Shown: piece by piece, positions 18,921 through 27,154 of the stretch
How the letters are laid out: each line of letters starts with the position of its first letter
Position numbering within the stretch: the first letter of the stretch is position 1
Source: Sphingomonas sp. KR3-1
GTDB lineage: Bacteria > Pseudomonadota > Alphaproteobacteria > Sphingomonadales > Sphingomonadaceae
DNA length: 64,000 nucleotides
Direction of reading: 5' to 3'
Assembly (NCBI RefSeq): GCF_040049295.1
Contig: NZ_JBDZDQ010000001.1
Span: forward strand, 2,108,001 to 2,172,000
Notes under the pieces: generated by a model
Databases searched by the model: none
Told to the model about the DNA's origin: nothing
The model's input: the letters and a program-made list of their open reading frames with translations, nothing else
Program-made: the position numbers and the translations under genes

Positions 18921-19439
18921 ATGGCCGTTATCGCTCAGCAAGAAGTCGCAATCGATCTGCCGCGGATGGCGAAGGGCGCGCTGCTCTTCGGCGCCACCCT
19001 GCTTGCCGGCGCCACGACGATCGCGGTCGCCCGGGCGCTGACCGGCATGACGCCGTCGACCTATGAGGCCAGGCAGGCCGCGATCCTGATCCACCTCGCC
19101 AGCGTGTTGCCGGCGATCCCGCTCGGGCTGTGGGTGCTGCTGGCCCGCAAGGGCGATGCGCGGCACAAGCGGCTCGGCCGGATCTGGGCGGTGCTGATGC
19201 TGACCGCGGCAACCTTGGCGATCTTCATCCGCACGATCAACCACGGCCAGTTCAGCTGGATCCACCTGTTCGTGCCGGTGGTGTTCCTGGCGCTGTTCCG
19301 CGCCATCCGCGCCGCGCGCCGGGGCAACATCGCCCAGCACAAGCGGCTGCTCTGGACGCTCTATTCGGCCGGGCTGCTGCTGCCGGGGATGTTCGCCTTC
19401 CTCCCCGGCCGGCTGCTCTGGCACTGGCTGATGCTGTGA
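18921..19439 (+). CDS. DUF2306 family membrane protein
   Basis: This 172-residue protein has four predicted membrane helices. It shows the DUF2306 pattern ILIHLASVLPAIPLGLWVLLARKGDARHKRLGR (helix, then HKRLGR loop) and a second similar loop, NIAQHKRLLWTLY, before the last helix. The function of the family is unknown. The start at ATG 18921 follows GGAGG. It is transcribed away from the LytTR regulator gene, which suggests it is regulated by that protein. Confidence 0.82.
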   Translation: MAVIAQQEVAIDLPRMAKGALLFGATLLAGATTIAVARALTGMTPSTYEARQAAILIHLASVLPAIPLGLWVLLARKGDARHKRLGRIWAVLMLTAATLAIFIRTINHGQFSWIHLFVPVVFLALFRAIRAARRGNIAQHKRLLWTLYSAGLLLPGMFAFLPGRLLWHWLML

Positions 19440-19443
19440 AGGC

Positions 19444-19869
19444 TCAGGGCAGGATGCCGCGGGCGATCAGCCCGGTGGCGATCAGCCCGAGCGCGACGCG
19501 GACGAGGTGGAGCTTGCCCCACCGGCTCAGCAGCGCCCGCGTCTCGGCGCTGCCCTGGGCGGCGGCCTTGAGCTTGGTGTTGACGCCCCAGACGGCGGCA
19601 AAGGTGTAGGGGATGTTGAGCAGCAGGACCACGCCGCCGGCGAGCCAGAACCAGTTGCTCTGGTAGCGCCACCAGGCCAGCGCGCCGAGCACGCCGCCGA
19701 GGATCGCCAGCGCGACCTGCATGATCGTGCCGCGGGCATAGGCCGGCTTCCACTCGGCCAGCGCCGCGCCGTCGTCGAGCGTCATCCGGGCGGGGTGCTC
19801 GGCAAAGGCGACGTAGAAGGCCGCGCCAGCGAACAGCGCGGCGCAGATCAGTGCAGTGAGTGCCAGCAT
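19444..19869 (-). CDS. DUF1772 family membrane protein
   Basis: This 141-residue protein has four hydrophobic helices and matches DUF1772 (anthrone oxygenase-like membrane proteins), with FAEHPARMTLDDGAALAEWKPAYARGTIMQ near residue 22 and AVWGVNTKLKAAA near 92. Catalytic activity in bacterial members is not established. It converges with the DUF2306 gene, with only four bases between their stop codons, and its start is divergent from nothing visible upstream except the NtrC-type regulator's 3' end. Confidence 0.8.
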   Translation of the reverse strand: MLALTALICAALFAGAAFYVAFAEHPARMTLDDGAALAEWKPAYARGTIMQVALAILGGVLGALAWWRYQSNWFWLAGGVVLLLNIPYTFAAVWGVNTKLKAAAQGSAETRALLSRWGKLHLVRVALGLIATGLIARGILP

Positions 19870-19906
19870 GTCGTCGCGCCTCCCCCTTGGTCGGCGCGAC
19901 TATAGC

Positions 19907-21376
19907 TCAGGCGGCGCTCTGGTCGATCCCCAGCTCGCCGAGCTTGCGGTAGAGCGTCGAGCGGCCGATCCCGAGCCGGCGGGCGACCTCGGTCATCCGG
20001 CCGCGATAATGGCCGATGGCGAGGCGGATGACATCGGCCTCGATCTCGTCGAGCGCCCGCAGGTTGCCGTCGGGGCGGAACAGCGTGACGCCGCCATTGT
20101 TCGCGCCGGCCACCGCCGCGCCGTTGCCGGCCGGGCGGCCGGCGGCGAGCTGGGCGATCTGCGGGAAGTCGGCCCGGGTCAGCCCGTCGCCGTCGCAGAG
20201 CACCGCGGCGCGGAACAGCGCGTTCTGGAGCTGGCGGACATTGCCCGGCCAGTCATAGGAGCCGAGCAGCGCCAGCGCATCGTCGGTGATGCCCAGCTCG
20301 CGCAGCCCCGGCTGCTCGGCGACGCGGGCCAGCAGGTGGCGGGCGAGCGCCGGGATGTCGCCGGTGCGCTCGCGCAAGGGGGGGATCGTCACCTGGACGA
20401 CGTTGAGGCGGTAATAGAGGTCCTCGCGGAAGCGCCCGGCCTCCACTTCGGCCTGGAGCGTCTTGTTGGTCGCGGCGATGACGCGGACGTCGACTTCGCG
20501 GGCATGGCGCGCGCCGAGCGGCTGGATCTCGCCCGATTGCAGCACGCGCAGCAGCTTGACCTGCGCGTCGAGCGGCATCTCGCCGACTTCGTCGAGGAAG
20601 ATCGTGCCGCCATCGGCATCGGCGAAGCGGCCGATCTTGCGCTCGAACGCGCCAGTGAAGGCGCCCTTCTCGTGCCCGAACAGCTCGCTCTCGACCAAGT
20701 TGGCGGGGATCGCCCCGCAATTGATCGAGACCATGTCCTTCTTGTTGCGTGGGCTAGCGGCGTGCACCGCCTCGGCGACGACTTCCTTGCCGACGCCGCT
20801 CTCTCCTTCGATCAGCACGGGCACGCGGGCGCGTGCGGCCTTGGCGGCGATCGCCAGCGCGGCGCGGAACTGCGGGGCGGAGCCGATGATCTCGTCGAAC
20901 GCCAGCGGCGCGGAAAGCTTCTCGGTGAGCGGGCGCAGCTCGCCCGCAGTCTTGCCGCCTACTGCGGCCTCGAGCGCGGCGAGCAGGCGCTCGGAGGCGA
21001 GCGGCTTGACCAGGAAATCGGTCGCGCCGGCGCGCATCGCGGCGACGGCATTGGCGACCGAGCCGTTGGCGGTGAGCATCAGGATCGGCAGCTGCGGGCG
21101 GCGGGCGCGCAGCTCGCCGATCAGCGCCGCCGCATCGGCATCGGGCGAGGCGTGGTCGAGGATGACCGCGTCGAGCGCCATCCCGTCGGGCGTGCCGAGC
21201 GTGGCGATGCCGGTCTCGGCCTCGCCCGCGAAGATGGTCCGCCAGCCGCGGCGTGCGGCGATGGCCGCGACGAGGCGGCGCTGTGCCGGCTCGTCGTCGA
21301 TCAGCATCAGGAGGCGCTGGCCGTTGCGCGTCATCGCTTCCGTGTCCCTATTGTCCCGTTTCAGGGCGTCACTCAT
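19907..21376 (-). CDS. Sigma-54-dependent response regulator (NtrC family)
   Basis: The 489-residue protein has a receiver domain (about 20-135, with the LDH aspartate and the conserved K in DFLVKPL), a sigma-54 AAA+ domain (about 160-390) and a Fis-type helix-turn-helix (about 445-485). The AAA+ domain holds the Walker A motif GESGVGKE, the sigma-54-contacting loop GAFTGAF and Walker B in GTIFLDEVGEMP. No histidine kinase gene is adjacent, so its partner is unknown. An in-frame ATG at 21334 (MTRNGQRLLML) is an equally plausible start. Targets cannot be inferred from the neighbours. Confidence 0.9.
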   Translation of the reverse strand: MSDALKRDNRDTEAMTRNGQRLLMLIDDEPAQRRLVAAIAARRGWRTIFAGEAETGIATLGTPDGMALDAVILDHASPDADAAALIGELRARRPQLPILMLTANGSVANAVAAMRAGATDFLVKPLASERLLAALEAAVGGKTAGELRPLTEKLSAPLAFDEIIGSAPQFRAALAIAAKAARARVPVLIEGESGVGKEVVAEAVHAASPRNKKDMVSINCGAIPANLVESELFGHEKGAFTGAFERKIGRFADADGGTIFLDEVGEMPLDAQVKLLRVLQSGEIQPLGARHAREVDVRVIAATNKTLQAEVEAGRFREDLYYRLNVVQVTIPPLRERTGDIPALARHLLARVAEQPGLRELGITDDALALLGSYDWPGNVRQLQNALFRAAVLCDGDGLTRADFPQIAQLAAGRPAGNGAAVAGANNGGVTLFRPDGNLRALDEIEADVIRLAIGHYRGRMTEVARRLGIGRSTLYRKLGELGIDQSAA

Positions 21377-21486
21377 AGAACGGATGGGTAAAGGCGGGCT
21401 TAAGCGTGCCGTAGCGGCACGAGGGTTGAGCGGGTGGAGGCCCGGGGCTAAGGTCCGCGCAAATACCGGCTCAAGGGGAGAGACGA

Positions 21487-21627
21487 ATGGCCGACAGCGC
21501 CGATAGCGCCGAACAGATCAAGGCGCACGAGCAGACCTGGATCGGGTTCAAGGCGATGATGATGTGGGGCACCGTGGGTGCCGCGCTGGTTGCGGCCCTC
21601 GTCGTCTTCCTGATCTCCGCCAAGTGA
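21487..21627 (+). CDS. aa3-type cytochrome c oxidase subunit IV-like small membrane protein (46 aa)
   Basis: This tiny gene encodes a 46-residue single-helix protein. The hydrophilic N-terminus (MADSADSAEQIKAHEQTW) precedes GFKAMMMWGTVGAALVAALVVFLIS, the pattern of the short alphaproteobacterial aa3 oxidase subunit IV family. The start at ATG 21487 has GGGGAGAG upstream. The stop codon overlaps the pntAA GTG start as GTGA, so it heads the pnt operon. No oxidase genes are in the window; membership in the oxidase complex is inferred from the family. Confidence 0.8.
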   Translation: MADSADSAEQIKAHEQTWIGFKAMMMWGTVGAALVAALVVFLISAK

Positions 21628-22742
21628 AGATCGCGGTACTGAAGGAGACCGCCGCCGGCGAGCGGCGCGTTTCGGCGACTCCGGAAACGGTGAAGAAGTT
21701 CGTCGGCCTCGGCGCCACGGTGGCGGTCGAGAGCGGGGCGGGCGAGACCGCGTCGATCGCCGACCAGGCCTATGCCGATGCCGGCGCGACCGTTGGCACC
21801 GCCGCCGCGACGCTGCAGGATGCGGACATCGTGCTCGGCGTGCAGGGCCCCGATCCGGCGGCGCTGACGGGGGCCAGGCCCGGCGCCTGGATCGTCGCGG
21901 GGCTCAATCCGTTCGGGGAGCGCGCCCGAGTCGATGCCTATGCAAGCGCCGGCTTCGAGGCGCTGGCGATGGAGTTCATGCCGCGCATCACCCGGGCGCA
22001 GTCGATGGACATCCTGTCCTCGCAGTCGAACCTCGCCGGCTACAAGGCGGTGCTCGACGCGGCGGCCGAATATGGCCGCGCCTTCCCGATGATGATGACC
22101 GCGGCAGGCACCGTCAGCGCCGCCAAGGCCTTCGTGATGGGCGTCGGCGTCGCCGGGCTGCAGGCGATCGCGACCGCGCGCCGCCTCGGCGCCCAGGTCT
22201 CGGCGACCGACGTGCGCGCCGCGACCAAGGAGCAGATCCTCTCGCTCGGCGCCAAGCCGATCTTCGTCGAGGCGGTGAAGGGCATCGAGGGCGAAGGCAC
22301 CGGCGGCTACGCCACCGAGATGAGCGACGAGTACAAGGCGGCGCAGGCCGAGCTCGTCTCTTCGCACATCGCCAAGCAGGATATCGTGATCACCACCGCG
22401 CTGATCCCGGGCCGGCCCGCACCGCGCCTGATCAGCGACGCGCAGATCGCCAGCATGAAGCCGGGCAGCGTGATCGTCGATCTCGCGGTCGAGGCGGGCG
22501 GCAATGTCGAGGGCGCGGTTGCCGGCGAGGTCGTGACGATCCACGGCGTGAAGATCGTCGGGCACCGGAACGTGCCCTCGCGCCTCGCCGCGGACAGCTC
22601 GGCGCTGTTCGCCCGCAACCTGTTCAACTTCCTCTCCGCCTTCTGGGACAAGGAGCAGGGCAAGCCGGTGCTCGACGAGGAGATCGGCAACGCGATCCGC
22701 CTGACCCAGGGCGGCAAGGTGGTGCACGAGAGGCTGCTATGA
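21624..22742 (+). CDS. pntAA: NAD(P) transhydrogenase subunit alpha, part 1
   Basis: This is the NAD(H)-binding domain I of proton-translocating transhydrogenase. The 372-residue product starts VKIAVLKETAAGERRV, as in AlaDH/PNT proteins. It includes FMPRITRAQSMDILSSQSNLAGYKAV near 118, the Rossmann motif GVGVAGLQAIATARRLGA near 170, and the NAD loop with GGYATEMSDEYKAAQAELV near 222. The GTG start overlaps the stop of the small upstream gene. The stop codon is at the very edge of a DUF559 repeat element that separates it from pntAB. Confidence 0.95.
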   Translation: MKIAVLKETAAGERRVSATPETVKKFVGLGATVAVESGAGETASIADQAYADAGATVGTAAATLQDADIVLGVQGPDPAALTGARPGAWIVAGLNPFGERARVDAYASAGFEALAMEFMPRITRAQSMDILSSQSNLAGYKAVLDAAAEYGRAFPMMMTAAGTVSAAKAFVMGVGVAGLQAIATARRLGAQVSATDVRAATKEQILSLGAKPIFVEAVKGIEGEGTGGYATEMSDEYKAAQAELVSSHIAKQDIVITTALIPGRPAPRLISDAQIASMKPGSVIVDLAVEAGGNVEGAVAGEVVTIHGVKIVGHRNVPSRLAADSSALFARNLFNFLSAFWDKEQGKPVLDEEIGNAIRLTQGGKVVHERLL

Positions 22743-22790
22743 TCCTCCCCGGAACGGGGAGGGGGACCGCCGAAGGCGGTGGAGGGGGCT
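22741..22790. repeat. Left arm of the pntAA/pntAB DUF559 element
   Basis: This 50-bp arm contains an outer hairpin (CCTCCCC...GGGGAGG) and an apical hairpin ACCGCC-GAA-GGCGGT, ending GGAGGGGGCT. It matches the reverse complement of 23135-23186 except for one loop base and the apical stem. The GGAGGGGG at its inner edge can serve as ribosome-binding site for the nuclease ATG at 22799. Confidence 0.88.
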
Positions 22791-22798
22791 TTCCGCAT

Positions 22799-23194
22799 AT
22801 GCTGCGCCCGGAAACTGCCCGCGCTCGCCAGCAGCGGCGCGAGATGAGCTATCCCGAAGTGCTGTTGTGGCAGCGGCTGCGCAGCAGGAACTCCGGGCTG
22901 CACTTCCGCAACAAGCACGCCATCGGGCCCTATGTCGTCGATTTCTACTATGCACCGCTCCGGCTGGTGATCGAGGTCGATGGCCAGATTCACGCGACTG
23001 CTGCGGCGATCGCGCAGGATCGGGAGCGCGACGCGTTCCTCGCGTTGAACCGCTACCGGGTCGTGCGCATCCCGGCCGCCGATATTCTGCGGGACGCGGA
23101 TGCTGCCGCGGCCTCGATCGTCTCGCTTGTGGCGAGCCCCCTCCACCATCCTTCGGATGGTCCCCCTCCCCGTGCCGGGGAGGATCAGGAGTAA
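22799..23194 (+). CDS. DUF559 (Vsr-like) endonuclease domain protein
   Basis: The predicted protein (131 residues from ATG 22799) has the DUF559 core: SYPEVLLWQRLRSR, the helix-strand HFRNKHAIGPYVVDFYYAPLRLVIEVDGQIH with the Asp and Glu-x-Asp-Gly of the PD-(D/E)XK/Vsr-type active site, then DRERDAFLALNRYRVVRIPA. An in-frame ATG at 22739 would overlap the pntAA stop codon, but its first 20 residues would come wholly from the repeat. The last 20 residues (HHPSDGPPPRAGEDQE) are also repeat-encoded. The frame stays open through both arms and stops four bases before pntAB. Its substrate is unknown; the flanking palindromes are candidates. Confidence 0.82.
   Translation: MLRPETARARQQRREMSYPEVLLWQRLRSRNSGLHFRNKHAIGPYVVDFYYAPLRLVIEVDGQIHATAAAIAQDRERDAFLALNRYRVVRIPAADILRDADAAAASIVSLVASPLHHPSDGPPPRAGEDQE
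23135..23186. repeat. Right arm of the pntAA/pntAB DUF559 element
   Basis: This 52-bp inverted partner of the left arm has the apical hairpin ACCATCC-TTC-GGATGGT in place of the left arm's ACCGCC/GGCGGT. The two stems differ in sequence but both pair perfectly, as expected if the folded form is selected. The arm ends immediately before the pntAB Shine-Dalgarno. Confidence 0.88.
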
Positions 23195-23197
23195 ATC

Positions 23198-23476
23198 ATG
23201 GACTTCATCTCGATCCTGTCGATCTTCGTGCTGGCGTGCTTCGTCGGCTATTACGTGGTCTGGTCGGTCACGCCGGCGCTGCACACGCCGCTGATGGCGG
23301 TGACCAACGCCATTTCCTCGGTGATCATCGTCGGCGCGCTGATCGCCTCGGCTGCATCGGGCGCGGAGATCGCCAAGTGGCTCGGCCTCGTCGCCGTGGC
23401 GCTGGCCAGCGTGAACATCTTCGGCGGCTTCGCCGTCACCGAGCGCATGCTCGCCATGTACAAGAAGAAGGGTTGA
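23198..23476 (+). CDS. pntAB: NAD(P) transhydrogenase subunit alpha, part 2
   Basis: This 92-residue membrane part of the alpha subunit has three to four hydrophobic helices (ISILSIFVLACFVGYYVVWSV, then SSVIIVGALIAS and VAVALASVNIFGGFAVTERML). The pattern TPLMAVTNAISSVIIVGAL is diagnostic. The ATG at 23198 follows AGGAGTAAATC. It pairs with PntAA and PntB in the inner membrane to form the proton channel. Confidence 0.94.
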   Translation: MDFISILSIFVLACFVGYYVVWSVTPALHTPLMAVTNAISSVIIVGALIASAASGAEIAKWLGLVAVALASVNIFGGFAVTERMLAMYKKKG

Positions 23477-23480
23477 TCCG

Positions 23481-24956
23481 ATGCACGAGGGGGCACCAAT
23501 CAATCCCTGGGTGGCGCTGGCCTATCTGGTCGCCGGCATCTGCTTCATCCTCGCGCTGCGCGGGCTCTCGAGCCCGGCGAGCAGCCGGCGCGGCAACCGG
23601 CTCGGCATGTTCGGCATGGCGATCGCGGTGGTCACCACGCTGCTGACGCACGTTCCGAAGGCGATGGTTCACGTCATGTGCGTCGATTGCACGGTGCGTG
23701 CGCGCCTGGGTATCGACTACATCGCCATCGCCGAGATTGCTGGCGCGATCCTGATAGGCGCAGCCATCGGTCTCACCACTGCACGGCGCATTCCGATGAC
23801 CGCGATGCCGCAGCTCGTCGCCGCCTTCCACTCGCTGGTCGGCCTGGCGGCGGTGCTCGTCGCGGCGGCGGCGTTCCTCAATCCGGCCGCCTTCGGCATC
23901 CTGGGTGCCGACGGCGAGATCCTCAGCGTCAGCCGGATCGAGATGGGCCTCGGCATCGCGATCGGCGCGATCACCTTCTCGGGATCGGTGATCGCCTTCC
24001 TCAAATTGAACGGCAACATGAGCGGCAAGCCGATCCTGCTGCCCGGCCGCCACGTCATCAACCTGGGCGTGCTCGCCGGCATCCTCGGCCTGATCGCCTA
24101 TTTCGTCACCGACCAGAGCCCCTGGGTGTTCTGGACCGTCACCGCGCTCAGCTTCGCCATCGGCTTCCTGCTGATCGTGCCGATCGGCGGCGCCGACATG
24201 CCGGTGGTCGTCTCGATGCTCAACAGCTATTCGGGTTGGGCCGCGGCGGCGATGGGCTTCACGCTGCACAATTCGGCGATGATCATCACCGGCGCGCTGG
24301 TCGGCTCGTCGGGCGCGATCCTCAGCTACATCATGTGCCGCGCGATGAACCGCAGCTTCATCAGCGTGATCGCCGGCGGCTTCGGCGCGGTGGCGGATGC
24401 GGGCGGCGGCGGTGCCGCGATCGACCGGCCGTGGAAGCGCGGCTCGGCCGAGGACGCGGCCTTCCTGATGCAGCAGGCCGAGCAGGTCATCATCGTGCCG
24501 GGATACGGCATGGCGGTCGCCCAGGCGCAGCACGCGCTGCGCGAAATGGGCGACAAGCTCAAGGAGCACGGCGTCCGCGTGAAATATGCGATCCACCCGG
24601 TCGCCGGGCGCATGCCGGGCCATATGAACGTGCTGCTCGCCGAGGCGAACGTGCCCTATGACGAGGTCTTCGAGCTCGAGGACATCAACAGCGAGTTCGC
24701 CCAGACCGACGTCGCCTTCGTGATCGGCGCCAACGACGTCACCAACCCCGCCGCCAAGACCGACAAGTCGTCGCCGATCTACGGCATGCCCGTGCTCGAT
24801 GTCGAAAAGGCCAAAACGGTGCTGTTCATCAAGCGCTCGATGGGCGGCGTGGGCTATGCGGGCGTGGACAACGAGCTATTCTACCGCGACAACACGATGA
24901 TGCTGCTGGCCGATGCGAAGAAGATGGTCGAGGAGATCGTCAAGAATCTCGACTGA
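23481..24956 (+). CDS. pntB: NAD(P) transhydrogenase subunit beta
   Basis: This subunit supplies most of the membrane helices and the NADP(H)-binding domain III. The 491-residue product has about nine hydrophobic segments up to residue 300, including AAFHSLVGLAAVLVAAA and GGADMPVVVSMLNSYSGWAAAAMGF. The cytoplasmic domain carries VIIVPGYGMAVAQAQHALREM, IHPVAGRMPGHMNVLLAEANVPYD and VIGANDVTNPAA. It begins four bases after pntAB. With the other two subunits it couples proton entry to NADPH formation. Confidence 0.95.
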   Translation: MHEGAPINPWVALAYLVAGICFILALRGLSSPASSRRGNRLGMFGMAIAVVTTLLTHVPKAMVHVMCVDCTVRARLGIDYIAIAEIAGAILIGAAIGLTTARRIPMTAMPQLVAAFHSLVGLAAVLVAAAAFLNPAAFGILGADGEILSVSRIEMGLGIAIGAITFSGSVIAFLKLNGNMSGKPILLPGRHVINLGVLAGILGLIAYFVTDQSPWVFWTVTALSFAIGFLLIVPIGGADMPVVVSMLNSYSGWAAAAMGFTLHNSAMIITGALVGSSGAILSYIMCRAMNRSFISVIAGGFGAVADAGGGGAAIDRPWKRGSAEDAAFLMQQAEQVIIVPGYGMAVAQAQHALREMGDKLKEHGVRVKYAIHPVAGRMPGHMNVLLAEANVPYDEVFELEDINSEFAQTDVAFVIGANDVTNPAAKTDKSSPIYGMPVLDVEKAKTVLFIKRSMGGVGYAGVDNELFYRDNTMMLLADAKKMVEEIVKNLD

Positions 24957-24989
24957 AGCTTCGAGGGGCCGGCGAACTGGGGGGAACAT

Positions 24990-25925
24990 ATGGCAAGCGT
25001 GGGATCGATCTTGGGTGGTGCGTTCGGGCTGCTGCGTGAGCGGCCCGTGTCGGTGGTGATCTGGGCGGTGACCTACACCGTGGGCTCGATCGTGCTGTCG
25101 CTCGGCCTGACGCTGGCGATGTTCGGCGCGATGACACCCGATCCCCAGACCGCGATGCAGCCCGGCGCGATGTTCGGCTCGATGTTCGGCCTGGTCCTGC
25201 TCGTCTACCTCGCCATCATGTTCCTCTGGGTCGTGGTGACGACCGCGGCGTTCCGCGCGATGCTGCGGCCCGAGGACGGCGGCTTCGCCTTCATGCGGCT
25301 GGGCATGGACGAGCTGCGCATGTTCGGGCTCCTGCTCCTCATCGTGATCGTCGGCGCGCTGGCGATGCTGGTCTGCGAGCTGCTGCTGATGCTCGTGGTG
25401 ATGATCATCGGGCTGGTGCTCGGGCAGAGCCTCTTCACCGGCATCCTCACCTTCCTGCTCTTCCTCGGCTTCATCGGTGCGGTGATCTGGGTCTATGTGC
25501 GCATCTCGCTGCTCATGCCGCTCAGCTTCTATCGCGGCCGGATCTCGGTGGACGGCGCCTGGGCGCTCACCCGCGGCCGGTTCTGGACGCTGTTCGGCGC
25601 CTATTTCCTGGTCGCGCTGATCTTCTTCATCGTCGGCGGCGTGTTCCTGTGGAGCATGATGGGCGGCTATGTCGTCGCGATGATGCAGGCGCATGGCGAT
25701 CCGGCGCAGGTGCAGGCGCTGAGCGAATCGTTCGCCGCCCAGCAATTCGCCACGCCGATCGTCACCCGCATCCTCTACTGGGTGGTCGGCGGCCTGTTCG
25801 CCGCCGCCTGGCTGGCGCTTGGGCCGGGCACGATCGCCAGCGCCACGCGCGAGCTTCTCGATGTCGGCGGGGACGACGAAGCTTCGGTATTTGCAGCCGA
25901 ATCCGACGAATCCTTCGTGGACTGA
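24990..25925 (+). CDS. Polytopic membrane protein of unknown function
   Basis: This 311-residue protein has six to seven hydrophobic helices and a Met/Leu-rich central block (FGLLLLIVIVGALAMLV). The segment YRGRISVDGAWALTRGRFWTLFGAYFLV resembles the conserved loop of glycerophosphoryl diester phosphodiesterase membrane domains and DUF975-like proteins, but no catalytic residues are present. The ATG at 24990 follows GGGGGGAAC, 33 bp after pntB. A strong hairpin follows the stop codon. Confidence 0.75.
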   Translation: MASVGSILGGAFGLLRERPVSVVIWAVTYTVGSIVLSLGLTLAMFGAMTPDPQTAMQPGAMFGSMFGLVLLVYLAIMFLWVVVTTAAFRAMLRPEDGGFAFMRLGMDELRMFGLLLLIVIVGALAMLVCELLLMLVVMIIGLVLGQSLFTGILTFLLFLGFIGAVIWVYVRISLLMPLSFYRGRISVDGAWALTRGRFWTLFGAYFLVALIFFIVGGVFLWSMMGGYVVAMMQAHGDPAQVQALSESFAAQQFATPIVTRILYWVVGGLFAAAWLALGPGTIASATRELLDVGGDDEASVFAAESDESFVD

Positions 25926-25933
25926 TCCGGAAC

Positions 25934-25961
25934 GGATGGGCAATGAATCCATTGCCCATCC
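25934..25961 (+). terminator. Hairpin after the membrane protein gene
   Basis: A perfect 12-bp stem (GGATGGGCAATG with CATTGCCCATCC) and a four-base loop lie eight bases after the stop codon at 25925. There is no T-tract. A second small palindrome (GCTCCATAATGGAGC, about 25975-25989) follows. The 128-bp gap therefore holds stacked hairpins before the next gene. Confidence 0.6.
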
Positions 25962-26053
25962 GGGTCGCGCCATAAGCTCCATAATGGAGCGGATCGAGCA
26001 ATCCGTTTCGGAGGCCGGGCCTCTCCGAAGCATCGAGCGACCTCGCAAAGGTG

Positions 26054-27016
26054 ATGGCGAACCTGTCAGTGGCCCCCTTATCCGGCGATCCCTTCGCGCA
26101 GGCGGTCAATGCGCTGTTGATCGCCGGCGCGGCGAGCACCGATGTGATCGATGCGCTCACCGCCGCGGGGATCCGCACGCGGGCGATGGTCGATTGCGCG
26201 GGCGCCGCGGCCGAGCTCGATGAACCGCGGCTCGACCTGATCCTGCTCGACGCGCGCAGCGTCGCCGAGGCGGCATGCGTGCCGCTGATCGACCGGCTGG
26301 CGGCGCGGGACGGCGCCGACGGCACGGCGCTGGTCGCGATCCTCGCGGCCGGCCAGATCGATCTCGCCGCGCCGCTGCTCGGCCTGCCGGGCACCCAGCT
26401 GCTCTGCGATCCCGCGCCGGCGGAGCTGCTCGCCGCGCTGGTGCTCGTCCGTGCCGAGAGCGAGGCGCCGTCGCGGCTGCGGGTGCACGACGTCACCCGT
26501 GATTCGGAGGCCACGCGCCTGCGCCGCCTCAACGAGGAAGTCGCGCGCATCGCCGACGCGCTTACCCGCCTCACCCGCGGCGAGCTGGCCGAGGATGAGG
26601 CGTTCGAGCGCTATACGGGCCTGCGCGAGCCCGAGATGGGCTATCGCGGGCCGGAGGGGCCGCCGCCGGACATCGACGCGTCGGAAATCCGCGCGGTGAT
26701 TCGCGCGCGCCGGCTGCGCAGCCAGTATTTCGCGCCGGAGCTGTTCGCCGATCCCGCCTGGGACATGCTGCTCGACTTGTTCGCCGCCAGCCTCGAGCGG
26801 CGCCGCGTCTCGGTCTCCAGCCTGTGCATCGCCGCTGCGGTGCCGCCGACCACGGCGCTGCGCTGGATCGGCACGATGCACGACGCCGGGCTGTTCGGCC
26901 GCGAGGCGGACCCGGGCGACCGCCGCCGCGCCTATATCGTGCTCAGCGAAAAGGCGCTGCAGGGCATGCGGGGCTATATCGCCGCGCTGCGCCGCGTCGG
27001 GCTCAGCCTGGTATAG
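26054..27016 (+). CDS. Winged-helix (MarR-like) DNA-binding protein with an N-terminal receiver-like region
   Basis: The 320-residue protein ends in a winged-helix domain (about 235-320): VSVSSLCIAAAVPPTTALRWIGTMHDAGLFGREADPGDRRRAYIVLSEKA, the MarR recognition helix and wing. The first 130 residues form an alternating alpha/beta unit (NALLIAGAASTDVIDALTAAG, LDLILLDARSVAEA) that looks like a degenerate receiver domain without an obvious phosphorylation site. The middle contains a heptad-like helix (RLRRLNEEVARIADALTRL). The ATG at 26054 is preferred over the adjacent GTG. Its target is unknown. Confidence 0.78.
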   Translation: MANLSVAPLSGDPFAQAVNALLIAGAASTDVIDALTAAGIRTRAMVDCAGAAAELDEPRLDLILLDARSVAEAACVPLIDRLAARDGADGTALVAILAAGQIDLAAPLLGLPGTQLLCDPAPAELLAALVLVRAESEAPSRLRVHDVTRDSEATRLRRLNEEVARIADALTRLTRGELAEDEAFERYTGLREPEMGYRGPEGPPPDIDASEIRAVIRARRLRSQYFAPELFADPAWDMLLDLFAASLERRRVSVSSLCIAAAVPPTTALRWIGTMHDAGLFGREADPGDRRRAYIVLSEKALQGMRGYIAALRRVGLSLV

Positions 27017-27069
27017 GGCTTGCCCCGGCGCCCCGGCTTTGGCATCGGGCGCAGACCGGCATCGCGCCC

Positions 27070-27145
27070 GGGCGCTTAGCTCAGTTGGTAGAGCATCTCG
27101 TTTACACCGAGAGGGTCGGCGGTTCGAGCCCGTCAGCGCCCACCA
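27070..27145 (+). tRNA. tRNA-Val (anticodon TAC)
   Basis: The 76-base gene folds as a standard cloverleaf. The acceptor stem pairs GGGCGCT with AGCGCCC, the D-arm is AGCTCAGTTGGTAGAGC, the anticodon arm is TCTCG-TTTACAC-CGAGA with anticodon TAC, and the T-arm contains GGTTCGAGCC. The CCA end is encoded. It reads GTA and other Val codons. It lies between the winged-helix gene and the convergent CBS-domain gene. Confidence 0.97.
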
Positions 27146-27154
27146 TATCCGGCC

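Larger units (their letters stand above)
22741..23186. mobile_element. DUF559 nuclease element inserted between pntAA and pntAB
   Basis: A 446-bp unit is bounded by inverted repeats of about 50 bp, GATCCTCCCC at the left end and GGGGAGGATC at the right. It contains one DUF559 nuclease gene and nothing else. Removing it joins the pntAA stop codon to AGGAG (23187-23191) and the pntAB ATG at 23198, which is a normal operon junction. GATC at both ends may be part of the repeats or a 4-bp target duplication. Mobility is inferred from structure, not demonstrated. Confidence 0.65.

Noticed and set aside
22739..22798. ATG 22739 as the start of the DUF559 gene
   Set aside because: The first 20 residues would be encoded entirely by the repeat arm and are Gly-rich filler. 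ATG 22799 lies at the domain boundary and has GGAGGGGG upstream. The early start remains possible through coupling to pntAA.
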